Of a DNA stretch of 64,000 nt, positions 15,468-23,719 are shown one piece after another. Every line of letters begins with the position of its first letter. Within the stretch, counting starts at the first letter, position 1. The notes beneath the pieces are model-generated. The model did not search any database. It was not told where the DNA came from and saw only the letters and a list, made by a program, of their open reading frames with translations. The DNA lies in NCBI GenBank assembly GCA_017503015.1, contig JAFVTX010000009.1:26588-90587 (forward strand). Reading direction: 5' to 3'. This DNA comes from Fibrobacter sp. Its GTDB lineage: Bacteria > Fibrobacterota > Fibrobacteria > Fibrobacterales > Fibrobacteraceae. Both the position numbers and the translations under genes were made by a program.

Positions 15468-18400
15468 CTAGCTTGCGGGGGTATCCAGGCGGAACACTTC
15501 GCCTAGCTCGCTATCGCTCAGGTCCGTAAGCCAGGTTTCCCCTGCGCTCACCGTCATTTCGGCAATCGCCTTCTTGGTTTCCAGGAGGGCGTTAATTTTT
15601 TCCTCGAAGGTTCCCTTGGTGATAAACCGGTGGACCTGTACGTTCTTGGTCTGGCCGATACGGAAGGCCCGGTCGGTGGCCTGTGCTTCGATGGCGGGGT
15701 TCCACCACAGGTCGTAATGAATCACCTGCGAGGCGGCGGTGAGGTTCAGGCCTGTGCCGCCCGCCTTCAGCGAAAGGATCAGAATCTTGGATTCGGGATT
15801 TTGCTGGAAGCTGTCCACCATCTCCTTGCGCTGGTTCTGGGTGCAGCCCCCGTGGTAGAAGTTCACGGACATTCCCAGCTCCTTCTCGATGGACTCCTGC
15901 AGCAAGAATCCCATCTCGGCGAACTGGGTGAAGATGAGGGTCTTTTCGCCCTGTTCCTGGATAGAGGTAAGCAGGTCCAGCAGCAGCTGGAGCTTGCCTG
16001 AGGAGAGATGTCGATTCTCAGATTTGTCCACGCCTTTCAAGAACGTGGCGGGGTGGTTGCAGATCTGCTTCAGGGCAAGGATCATCTGCAAGATGATGCC
16101 CTTCCGCTTGAACAGCCCGTGGCTATCCTTGGAAAGTTCGGCCAGCTGTTTTTCTTCTTCCAGTTCCGCCATGAACTTGTCCAGGGTGCGCTTGTACAGG
16201 GCCGCCTGATCGCGGGTCAGTTCGGCGTATTCGTCCTGGATAATCTTGTCGGGCAGGTCGCTGATGATGGTCTTGTCCGTCTTGAGACGGCGGAGCATGA
16301 AGGGGGCGGTAATCTTTCTGAAGGTCTCGGCGGCCACCTTGTCGCCGTTCTTCTGGATGGGCGTCTCGTACTTTTCCCGGAACTCCTGGGCCGAGGGGAA
16401 GAAGCCTCGGTTCGCAAAGTCCATGATGGTCCAGAATTCCATAAGCCGGTTCTCTACGGGGGTGCCGCTCATGGCAATCTTAACGGGAGCTTCCATGCTG
16501 CGCAAAAGCCTGCTCTGGTCGCTGTCCGCGTTCTTGATATTCTGGGCTTCGTCGATGACCACGGCCTGCCAGGTCATGGCTTTTAGGGCCTCGAAATCCT
16601 TGCGGAAGGTGGCGTAGGTGGTGAGTAGCACATCGGAATCGAACTTCTGCAGGTCACGATTCCCGCCGTGGTAGGCCGTAAAGGATAGGGTAGGGGCGAA
16701 CTTCTGGATTTCGACCTGCCAGTTGCACAGCAGGCCCGCAGGCATCACCACAAGGGCTTTGTTTTGCAGGAACTTTCCCTCTTCCTTGATCTTTAGCAGG
16801 TAGGCGATGACCTGCAGGGTTTTTCCTAAGCCCATGTCGTCGGCCAGAATGCACCCGAAACCGATTTCCAGGTTCTTGTACATCCAGGAGTATCCACGTT
16901 TCTGGTAGGGGCGGAGGATGGCATTCAGACCCTGTGGCAGCGGGATTTCGGTCTCGCCCCGCCAGGCGTCAATCTGGGCCTTGGTCTCTGGCGTAAGGGT
17001 GATGGGCACGCCGTCGCACTCTCCGGTAAGGGCCGCCTGCACCAGCTTGGACTGCTCCGCCTGTGCCGCCTCTTTTGGGGTTTCCACCTGCTTCTTGATT
17101 TCTTCGATATCCTGGGCCGAAATTTCGATGTACTCCGACTTGTATTTCAGCAGGCCGTCAGCCTTTTCTGCCAGCGCCAGGAATTCTTCTGGAGAAATAT
17201 GCTCGTCGCCCAGGGCCACCTGCCAGTCGAAATCCAGCAGGTCTTTTGCGGCAAAGGCTCCAAAGCTCACGCTCCCTTGCAGGCGCATCTTGGCCTTGGG
17301 CTTGCCGATGTGCAGAAGCTTTTCGGGAATCTCCGTACGGATGCCCATGATTTCCAGCTTCTTCAGGCTGTCCTGCAAGAACTGGAGCAGCTTGGCGCCC
17401 TGAAGGAGTAGGGGAGTCTCGCCTCGGGAATCCAGGTATGATTCCAGTGGCTTGAAAAATTCCGCCACGCCGTAGAGGATTTTTTGCAGCGGCACAAGCC
17501 TGGAATCGTTTGTCTGGAACAGGGTAGAAAGGGGCTGCCCCTCTACATAGACTTCCAGCGACACGCTGTCGCCGGATTCCCACGCCTTGAAAAGAATCTG
17601 GCTCCGCAGGTCGAAATGCCCGAACACCGAGAACCACTGCCGGATTTTTTCGGGAATGGCATGCCCGCTGGCCCCCAGTTTCCCGGAAACCCCGTCAAAG
17701 AAAAAGCTCAGCAGGTTCCCGTGGTTGGACTTGACCGGCCGCTTGTAGGTCCGGGCAAAACGGAGCAGTGCCCCGATAAACAGCGAAAGCACGTGGAGGG
17801 CGGGGGAGTCAATTTCCAGGTATTCTTCGTCCTTGGCGGTGAAGGCGAACTTTTCGGGGGCCTTCTGTTCCAGCTGGTCCACCAGCGCCTTGATTTCGGG
17901 AATGAATGTAGTGGGGAGCCAGCGCATCTGGGCGGTGTCCCGCTGGACCCAGAAAATCTGCGGATAAATGCAGCCCTTGCGCACCAGGTGGAATGCCGTG
18001 AGGAGCGAAAGGTGCAGGTAACGCACCGTGTAGTGGTGCCACGAAAAGTTCCCCGGCGAAATGCAGCACAGGGCTCCCATGAGACCCGCCACCGCAAGCC
18101 CCGACTGGATGATGCCCCCGTCTTTCTCCTGCTGGAAACTCCAGTGCCAGGGCGCCTTGTGGAAAAGCTTCAGGTTTTCCCCTTCCATCAGGAAGGTCTT
18201 GAAGTTGTAGGCCCTGAAATGTTCCGTGAAGGTCTTGAAATCCTCGTAGCCCGAAAGAAAATCCGTGCAGGAGGTAAGCTCGTCGGCGTAGCTCTTGCGG
18301 AAATTGCCGGCGGGGCAAAAGTCCGGAAAGTTCGGCAGCATGGTGGGCAATATGCGGGAATAGTCCTTCAGACTCTCGAAATCGAAATCTGGGAGCTGCG

Positions 18401-18488
18401 GGTGCGCCTCTGTCACCCGCTCGCCTGCCACGACCTGCACCAATGCGGATTCGGCGGGCACGTCCATTTCAAGAGCCTCTTCGACCAT
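15468..18488 (-). CDS. SNF2/Rad54-family helicase
   Basis: A 1006-residue Swi2/Snf2 ATPase. Walker A is in ADDMGLGKTLQV, Walker B is VVIDEAQNIKN, motif III is AMSGTPVENRL, and motifs V-VI are GGTGLNLTAASQVIHYD and QATDRAFRIGQ. About 550 residues precede the ATPase core without a recognised domain. The frame is open further upstream to 18656, but that extension overlaps the divergent GH53 promoter and gene. The ATG at 18488 sits 9 bases after TATATT (18503-18498, minus), so it is the preferred start. It probably remodels protein-DNA complexes in repair or transcription. Confidence 0.9.
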   Translation of the reverse strand: MVEEALEMDVPAESALVQVVAGERVTEAHPQLPDFDFESLKDYSRILPTMLPNFPDFCPAGNFRKSYADELTSCTDFLSGYEDFKTFTEHFRAYNFKTFLMEGENLKLFHKAPWHWSFQQEKDGGIIQSGLAVAGLMGALCCISPGNFSWHHYTVRYLHLSLLTAFHLVRKGCIYPQIFWVQRDTAQMRWLPTTFIPEIKALVDQLEQKAPEKFAFTAKDEEYLEIDSPALHVLSLFIGALLRFARTYKRPVKSNHGNLLSFFFDGVSGKLGASGHAIPEKIRQWFSVFGHFDLRSQILFKAWESGDSVSLEVYVEGQPLSTLFQTNDSRLVPLQKILYGVAEFFKPLESYLDSRGETPLLLQGAKLLQFLQDSLKKLEIMGIRTEIPEKLLHIGKPKAKMRLQGSVSFGAFAAKDLLDFDWQVALGDEHISPEEFLALAEKADGLLKYKSEYIEISAQDIEEIKKQVETPKEAAQAEQSKLVQAALTGECDGVPITLTPETKAQIDAWRGETEIPLPQGLNAILRPYQKRGYSWMYKNLEIGFGCILADDMGLGKTLQVIAYLLKIKEEGKFLQNKALVVMPAGLLCNWQVEIQKFAPTLSFTAYHGGNRDLQKFDSDVLLTTYATFRKDFEALKAMTWQAVVIDEAQNIKNADSDQSRLLRSMEAPVKIAMSGTPVENRLMEFWTIMDFANRGFFPSAQEFREKYETPIQKNGDKVAAETFRKITAPFMLRRLKTDKTIISDLPDKIIQDEYAELTRDQAALYKRTLDKFMAELEEEKQLAELSKDSHGLFKRKGIILQMILALKQICNHPATFLKGVDKSENRHLSSGKLQLLLDLLTSIQEQGEKTLIFTQFAEMGFLLQESIEKELGMSVNFYHGGCTQNQRKEMVDSFQQNPESKILILSLKAGGTGLNLTAASQVIHYDLWWNPAIEAQATDRAFRIGQTKNVQVHRFITKGTFEEKINALLETKKAIAEMTVSAGETWLTDLSDSELGEVFRLDTPAS

Positions 18489-18497
18489 AGTGGGCCA

Positions 18498-18503
18498 AAT
18501 ATA
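18498..18503 (-). promoter_or_regulatory. -10 element for SNF2 helicase gene
   Basis: TATATT (in TATATTTG) ends 9 bases before the ATG at 18488; the predicted leader is about 2 bases. Confidence 0.45.
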
Positions 18504-18544
18504 GTAAGCACAATAATCTATCTTAGACCTAGAAGGGTTCCCGT

Positions 18545-19864
18545 ATGCGTATTCTGCTGCTTGTATCGTGTGCCTGCCTCTTGTGGGCTTGCAGCGAAGA
18601 TTCCGATTCGTCGGTATCTTTGAATGTGCCTGAGTTAGACTTGTCCTCGTCGGCAACAGCCGAATCCTCGTCGCTAGCGGGAAAGCTTTCTTCTAATGCT
18701 GTAGAATCCTCTTCGTCCGATGCCGTGGAATCCTCTTCGTCTGATGTCGTTGGATCTTCTTCGTCCGATGCAGTTGAGTCTTCTTCTTCGGATGAGGCTC
18801 GGCCTATTTCGTCGTCAATTGTTTTTGACTTTTACAGGGGCGCTGACATTTCAACAGTTCAGGAATACGAGCATTACCATACCCGTATCTTTGATGTGGA
18901 CGGTTCTGAAACGGATATATTTACCCTGCTCAAAAGGCATGGATTCAATGCGGTCCGCCTAAAGACTTTTGTTTCGCCTAGTGCGCAATACGGATACGCC
19001 GCGGTAGGTTGCGGCCATGCCGAAGAATCGTACGGCGATAAGGAACATGTGGTTGCCTACGCGCAAAAGGTTAAGGCGGCAGGCATGGCGTTCCTCCTTG
19101 ACATTCATTACAGTGACAACTGGGCTGATCCGGGTAAGCAGATTATCCCGAGCCGTTGGCGTGGTGTCAAAAGCTCAGATGAACTAGCGGATTCGGTGTA
19201 TCAATACACATATGACCTGATTAGCTCGCTGAAAAAAGTGAATGCCATACCTGACATGGTGCAAATAGGAAACGAGACCACACCCGGAATATTGATTCAT
19301 GTTCCCAACAGCGGAACAGATTGTTGGGGCAATGGTGTTGAAAAGGCTTCTACAAGTATAAATGGTGACATGGGAACTTCTAGCGGAAAGGCTAATGCGG
19401 CCAAGTACTTTAAGGCGGGTATTCGCGCCGTCAAGGCGGTTTCGCCCCAAACCAAGGCGGTGCTACATATCGAAAGTATCCGCAAACCTCAGACAGTCAA
19501 TTGGTGGATGGAAGAGATTTTCAAGAATCAGAAAGTTCCTGCCGAGGTGATGGGTTTTTCGGCCTATACAGCCTACGGTGATGGCTCTCCAGAGGATTGG
19601 AAGAGCCTGTTTGAAGAACTAGTCTCGAAATACCCGGACCTTGAATTCATCGTTGCTGAGTACAACGGTGGTGACAAAGGTGATCACTACGCATACGACG
19701 GCTCGCGCAAGCACACTGATCAGATGATACGTGGGTTGGACCGTTGGATTGGAGCTTTCCTGTGGGAGCCGACCCAGGGAGGAGACTGGGGCGCAGCCCT
19801 TTTTGAATGGAAAGGGAATGACCTTTATGCAGATAAAAGGTCTTTTGACGAATACGACCCCTAA
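18545..19864 (+). CDS. GH53 endo-beta-1,4-galactanase, lipoprotein
   Basis: A 439-residue glycoside hydrolase family 53 enzyme that cuts beta-1,4-galactan side chains of pectin. The N-terminal signal has the lipobox LWAC, giving a Cys-anchored lipoprotein. A Ser/Asp/Glu-rich linker of repeated 'SSSSDAVE' units spans residues 30-90. The catalytic domain starts at FYRGADIS. The acid/base Glu is in QIGNE and the nucleophile Glu in VAEYN. The closing segment WEPTQGGDWG is typical. It is divergent from the SNF2 gene and convergent with the GH9 gene. The shared terminator downstream is split by an insertion sequence. Confidence 0.93.
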   Translation: MRILLLVSCACLLWACSEDSDSSVSLNVPELDLSSSATAESSSLAGKLSSNAVESSSSDAVESSSSDVVGSSSSDAVESSSSDEARPISSSIVFDFYRGADISTVQEYEHYHTRIFDVDGSETDIFTLLKRHGFNAVRLKTFVSPSAQYGYAAVGCGHAEESYGDKEHVVAYAQKVKAAGMAFLLDIHYSDNWADPGKQIIPSRWRGVKSSDELADSVYQYTYDLISSLKKVNAIPDMVQIGNETTPGILIHVPNSGTDCWGNGVEKASTSINGDMGTSSGKANAAKYFKAGIRAVKAVSPQTKAVLHIESIRKPQTVNWWMEEIFKNQKVPAEVMGFSAYTAYGDGSPEDWKSLFEELVSKYPDLEFIVAEYNGGDKGDHYAYDGSRKHTDQMIRGLDRWIGAFLWEPTQGGDWGAALFEWKGNDLYADKRSFDEYDP

Positions 19865-19951
19865 TGTATAGGGATCCTGAATAATCTATCAAAAAGGCTC
19901 CCTTGTGAGCTGAACCCAAAAAGTTGGACAAAACGTTCGGGGTTTTCATAT

Positions 19952-20467
19952 ATGCAATACACAAAAGAAGAATGGGGCAAGGTCTTTGAACTCTACCAAA
20001 AAGGGTATGGGGCAGCACACATTTCAAGGATTACCGGTATGCACAAAAAAACTATCCAACATAGATGCCGGCAATATGACCTCACAGGCTGTCAATACAC
20101 GCAAAGGAAAGTGAATGTTCGCCCAAATGCGGAACTAAAAAAGGCCGTCATAAAGGCCGTTGAACAACAATCGCTATCTTTGGCTGAGGTTACTGTCAGG
20201 TACGGAATTAGCCGTGATTGTCTACTAACCTGGTTGAGCAAGTTCCGTCATGGCGGCTACGAGGAACTACTTGCAATCAAACCAAAAGGGAGGCCACCCA
20301 AGGTGCCCAAGCCAAAGCGAACCAAAGGAATGAGCGAGGTAGAGAGGCTCAAGGAAAGGATAGCCTACCTCGAAGCGGAGAACGCCTACTTAAAAAAATT
20401 AAAGGCCCTAGACCAGGAAGAAAGTGCCGAGATGTTCGGTATAGGGCCCAAGTCATCCAAGAATTAA
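19952..20467 (+). CDS. IS3-family OrfA (helix-turn-helix protein)
   Basis: A 171-residue DNA-binding part of the transposase. Two helix-turn-helix units are visible (GYGAAHISRITGMHKKTIQH and SLAEVTVRYGISRDCLLTWL), followed by a coiled-coil/leucine-zipper stretch near ERLKERIAYLEAENAYLKK, as is normal for IS3-family OrfA. Its end overlaps the orfB frame. It binds the inverted repeats and is fused to OrfB by frameshifting. Confidence 0.92.
   Translation: MQYTKEEWGKVFELYQKGYGAAHISRITGMHKKTIQHRCRQYDLTGCQYTQRKVNVRPNAELKKAVIKAVEQQSLSLAEVTVRYGISRDCLLTWLSKFRHGGYEELLAIKPKGRPPKVPKPKRTKGMSEVERLKERIAYLEAENAYLKKLKALDQEESAEMFGIGPKSSKN
20392..20448 (+). promoter_or_regulatory. Programmed -1 frameshift signal of the IS
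   Basis: A slippery A-AAA-AAA heptamer (20392-20398, in phase with orfA) is followed after 5 bases by the stem GGCCCTA (20404-20410) / TAGGGCC (20442-20448), 7 perfect pairs. Confidence 0.75.
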
Positions 20468-21288
20468 GCGACAATCACGCCCTGAAACATCTCCTGAAGG
20501 CGAGTGGCCTATCCCGTTCCACATACTACTACCACCTTAGACAGAAGGTGGACCGCTACGCCGACGAGCGTAGTCGGGTCAAAGCCGTTCATACGCAGAA
20601 TAAAGGTCGTTACGGCTATCGCCGTATTTTGGCCCGGCTCAGAAACGAAGGCTACACGATCAACCACAAGACCGTCTACCGGTTAATGAAAGAAGAAGGC
20701 CTAAAAAACGTGCGTAGGCGCAGCAAGTACCGCTCGTACAGGGGCGAAGTCGGCAAGACGGCGCCCAATATCCTGAACAGGGACTTCGGAACGACAGGTC
20801 CAAACCAGAAATGGACAACCGACGTGACACAGATAAACGTCGGTGCGGATAAGTGCTTCCTGTCCCCGATACTGGACATGTACAACGGCGAGATAGTCAG
20901 TTACGCCATATCCGATCGCCCCGACTTGAAGATGGTCATGGAGATGCTGGACCGTGCCTACGCCGCAAGGGAGGTCAAGGCGGGGCTGATGTTGCACTCG
21001 GATCAGGGGTGGCAATACCAGCACTACTCCCACCAAAGGTCCCTCAGGGACCACGATATAGTCCAGAGCATGAGCCGAAAAGGCAACTGCCTGGACAACG
21101 CCATGATGGAGAACTTCTTCGGTATAATGAAGTCAGAACTACTTTACCCGAATACGTTCCGCGATGTGGACCACTTCAAGCAGGAACTGAGGAAATACAT
21201 CAAATACTACAACAACGACCGGATAAAACTGCGCCTAAAAGGAATGAGCCCGGTACAATACCGGACTCATAACGCTGTTTTATCCTAA
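20398..21288 (+). CDS. IS3-family OrfB (DDE transposase), made by -1 frameshift
   Basis: This is the catalytic part of the transposase, about 296 residues after the slip site. The frame is open from further upstream (20218), but the conserved region starts after the slippery run. It has the HTH_21-type segment (KHLLKASGLSRSTYYYHL) and an rve integrase core. The first Asp is in WTTDVTQI, the second in HSDQGWQYQ, and the Glu in NCLDNAMMENFFGIMKSE, so the DDE triad is complete. Confidence 0.93.
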   Translation: MKGPRPGRKCRDVRYRAQVIQELSDNHALKHLLKASGLSRSTYYYHLRQKVDRYADERSRVKAVHTQNKGRYGYRRILARLRNEGYTINHKTVYRLMKEEGLKNVRRRSKYRSYRGEVGKTAPNILNRDFGTTGPNQKWTTDVTQINVGADKCFLSPILDMYNGEIVSYAISDRPDLKMVMEMLDRAYAAREVKAGLMLHSDQGWQYQHYSHQRSLRDHDIVQSMSRKGNCLDNAMMENFFGIMKSELLYPNTFRDVDHFKQELRKYIKYYNNDRIKLRLKGMSPVQYRTHNAVLS

Positions 21289-21357
21289 CTTTAAACTGTC
21301 CAACTTTTGGGGTTCAGCTCAGTGCGGGGAGCCTTTTGTTTTTATGGGAGAGCCTTT

Positions 21358-23238
21358 CTAGTGTAACTTTTTGCCGCGCAGGTTGAAGTACCTCTTGGTG
21401 CCATCCGGTGCGGTTCTTTCCAGAAGGACGCTGTTGTCTTTGATGATGAGGCGATTACCGGCCTTTATGGGGCTGAATTTGGCCTTGCTGGAGGGAATAG
21501 AGACGAGATCGTAGGAGGAACTGCTTTTGGCTGTGGAAGTGTCGTAAACCTTTCCCGTTGCAAGGATTGCCTGAATGCTGCCTACCAGGTATGCAAAGGG
21601 TGCGTTCCAGTTGATGGCGACCTCATTGGTGGCATAGCTACAAGAATTATCGTAGTATGATTTTGCAACGGCGTCTTTGTCTACATAGTTCTTAGCGCAA
21701 TCCGTTGCTGATGAGTTCGGCCCACCGGCAACCATCCCGGGAACGGGAGCTTCGATTTCATCTGCCTGGCTGGGACGATGGTGAGGGTTCATTACCTGAT
21801 TAACTCCGTATCCGGTCAAATAGGATAAATCGAGAGGATTACGGCCTAAAATGTAGTCTGCGATGCCAATGGCTGCATTGAGGTATTTTTTGTCTTTGCT
21901 GAGAATATAGGCGTGAATGAGAACCATGCCTTTATTGGCAGCACCCCCATTAGAACCCCAATAGAAATCGCCTCTTTCTAAGGCAATGCCGAAACCGTTA
22001 TTCTCAAGAGATTCAACATACTTGTCTGCGAGGCGGAAAATCATCGCTTTTGCTGTGTCCACATCGGCTTTCTCGAAGACGTTGGGATTTGTGGCGATAG
22101 TGAATGCTTCAAGCATCGCGCTATGGGACCAGCTTTGCAGAGTAGCGTCTTTGCTACCAAATTTTACAGAGTGTATGACATCTGTGAAATTTTTATTATG
22201 TGATATGCGGTAAAGTTCTGCATTGGCCCAGACTTTCAGCGACCAAATGCTAGATCCTGTATAAGAACCGGTTGATACGTCGCTCGGTTGTGTGTACCTT
22301 TCCGTTGCATTGGGTATTGCCCATTGGTGTGCTTTTTCGGCTGCTTTCGCACAGGAACTTGCAAATTTTGAGTCAAAAGAACTGTATATGTCAGCGGCAA
22401 GGGCCATTACGGCGGCAAAATTCCATGTTGCCTCGACACCCTTTCCAATAGCATACCTTTGCGCGGTGGCCTTCTCTGGCATGACCATCCCGGCGAATTT
22501 CAGGGTAGTGAGCTTGTGGAAGACGCCGCCGTCTTCGTCTTGCATGGCTATCATCCAATCCAGGTTCCAACGGATTTCGTCAAGAATGTCAGGAATCTTG
22601 TTTCCACTTTCAGGAATGTTCAAGTTGAGGGTGTCAAAATAGGCTTTGTTTTGCTGGTAAAGCTGCAGAAGGGTGTAGGTCGTGATGCCTGAGTTGACGA
22701 TGTATTTACCATAGTCTCCGGCATCGTACCAGCCTTTGGGGGCTTTAAAAGTTTCACCCAGGGAAACGTCATGTCCGGTGGATGCATGGTATTTGACAGA
22801 AGTGTCTGGGTGGCCGGCTTCGCGAGCGTACTTTCCGGCGTATTTTTCCTCCAGCTCTGTAGAGGCTCGCTGGAAATAAAAGAATTTTAGGGAGCCTTTG
22901 GTAACGTCTTCAAGAGCATTGTCGGAAATAATGACAGGGTGGCCAACTTCCTCATCGCCTAAAAAAATCTTGTATGTGCCCGCAGTTTTGAAATCGCTAA
23001 AATCCACCAGCGAACCATCGGTTCCAGCAGGTATCCACGGCTGGGCTTCTGGAACAGTTTTGCTGAAAACAACTTTCCCGTCGGAGTCTTTTAAGGAAAC
23101 GGTCTTACCGACTCCATCGATGACAACAAGCTGTTTTAAGCCGTTTGTGACGAATCCTACCTGATTTTGGTAAATTGTGGCTGCAAATATGGCATTGACA
23201 GCACAAAGGGCGGGAATGAGGATTTTATTGAAATTCAT
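21358..23238 (-). CDS. GH9 endoglucanase, secreted
   Basis: A 626-residue glycoside hydrolase family 9 cellulase. Signal peptide MNFNKILIPALCAVNAIFA is followed by a CelD-type Ig-like domain (about residues 20-105) and the (alpha/alpha)6 catalytic domain. The Asp pair is in WYDAGDYGKY, the substrate-binding His in NPHHRPSQ, and the proton donor Glu in TNEVAINWNAP. The last 40 residues are basic and resemble the C-terminal basic domain of F. succinogenes cellulases, probably for secretion or surface attachment. The start at 23238 is preferred to an upstream in-frame ATG because it begins the signal peptide. It cuts internal beta-1,4-glucan bonds. Confidence 0.93.
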   Translation of the reverse strand: MNFNKILIPALCAVNAIFAATIYQNQVGFVTNGLKQLVVIDGVGKTVSLKDSDGKVVFSKTVPEAQPWIPAGTDGSLVDFSDFKTAGTYKIFLGDEEVGHPVIISDNALEDVTKGSLKFFYFQRASTELEEKYAGKYAREAGHPDTSVKYHASTGHDVSLGETFKAPKGWYDAGDYGKYIVNSGITTYTLLQLYQQNKAYFDTLNLNIPESGNKIPDILDEIRWNLDWMIAMQDEDGGVFHKLTTLKFAGMVMPEKATAQRYAIGKGVEATWNFAAVMALAADIYSSFDSKFASSCAKAAEKAHQWAIPNATERYTQPSDVSTGSYTGSSIWSLKVWANAELYRISHNKNFTDVIHSVKFGSKDATLQSWSHSAMLEAFTIATNPNVFEKADVDTAKAMIFRLADKYVESLENNGFGIALERGDFYWGSNGGAANKGMVLIHAYILSKDKKYLNAAIGIADYILGRNPLDLSYLTGYGVNQVMNPHHRPSQADEIEAPVPGMVAGGPNSSATDCAKNYVDKDAVAKSYYDNSCSYATNEVAINWNAPFAYLVGSIQAILATGKVYDTSTAKSSSSYDLVSIPSSKAKFSPIKAGNRLIIKDNSVLLERTAPDGTKRYFNLRGKKLH

Positions 23239-23449
23239 AGGAGTTCCTTTTCTATGCCCTCTAAAAGTAAATTTAGGGGAGGCTTTTTGAACGGTCTGGA
23301 ATAGAAAAAATGTTTTCACTAGAAAACACCTTTTTGTCGTGATTTAAACCGGTTGTATGTAAAAAAAGTTTATCCATGCTGCTTTTTATTTGTCTGGTCA
23401 GGTTAGATTTCTTAAATAAGCTATTTTAGAACTATAAAAGGAAGGTTTT
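23239..23449. other. Divergent intergenic region, GH9 / PqqD
   Basis: No small precursor-peptide ORF was found. On the minus strand GTTTTC-TAGT-GAAAAC followed by ATTTTTT (about 23308-23328) looks like a weak terminator or structured leader of the GH9 mRNA. TATTTT and TATAAAA near 23430-23445 could be -10 signals for the plus-strand operon. Confidence 0.4.
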
Positions 23450-23719
23450 ATGCGAATCAAAAAAGGTTTTGTGCTACGTGAAGTCTGTGGCGAACAGGTG
23501 ATTATGGGTGAGGGCATCGGGGCTCTTGATTTTGGGAAACTCCTGTGCCTAAACGAGACCGCGGCATTTTTGTGGAATACGGCCACTGAACAGGGTGACT
23601 TTACCGTAGCTTCCCTGACGGACAGACTTTGCGATGTATATGAGGTGGAACGCTCCCGCGCAGAGGCTGATGTGCAGGCCATCGTGGATAGCTGGCAGAA
23701 GGTGAACGTGCTGGAATGA
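23450..23719 (+). CDS. PqqD-family protein (RiPP recognition element-like)
   Basis: An 89-residue protein with the PqqD pattern: a beta-rich N-terminus, CLNETAAFLWN (the conserved N-x-T/S-A-x-x-I/L-W segment), then helices ending in the winged-helix-like part. PqqD proteins bind leader peptides of ribosomal natural products; stand-alone copies next to transporters are also known with no identified peptide. An AAGGAAGG ribosome site precedes the ATG, and the stop overlaps the start of the ABC transporter gene. No peptide precursor or radical SAM gene is in the window. Confidence 0.82.
   Translation: MRIKKGFVLREVCGEQVIMGEGIGALDFGKLLCLNETAAFLWNTATEQGDFTVASLTDRLCDVYEVERSRAEADVQAIVDSWQKVNVLE

Larger units (their letters stand above)
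19906..21321 (+). mobile_element. IS3-family (IS150-like) insertion sequence
   Basis: It is 1416 bp long with terminal inverted repeats TGAGCTGAACCC (left) and GGGTTCAGCTCA (right), extending imperfectly through AAAAGTTGGACA. Two overlapping reading frames encode orfA and orfB in the -1 relation. The ends TG...CA fit the family. A 3-bp target duplication would be TTG/GTG with one difference. Both genes and the frameshift signal look intact, so the element may be active. Confidence 0.9.
19892..21337. terminator. Shared GH53/GH9 terminator, split by the IS element
   Basis: AAAAGGCTCCC (19892-19902) and GGGAGCCTTTT (21327-21337) are exact complements that would form an 11-bp bidirectional terminator if brought together; the IS sits in the loop. 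The bases next to the IS are TTG on the left and GTG on the right. Confidence 0.75.

Noticed and set aside
18489..18656. N-terminal extension of the SNF2 helicase by 56 codons
   Set aside because: It overlaps the divergent GH53 signal region and the helicase's own -10 element; ATG 18488 fits better.
19903..21324. A clean target-site duplication for the IS
   Set aside because: The flanking triplets are TTG and GTG, so at best a 3-bp duplication with one change; stated as uncertain.
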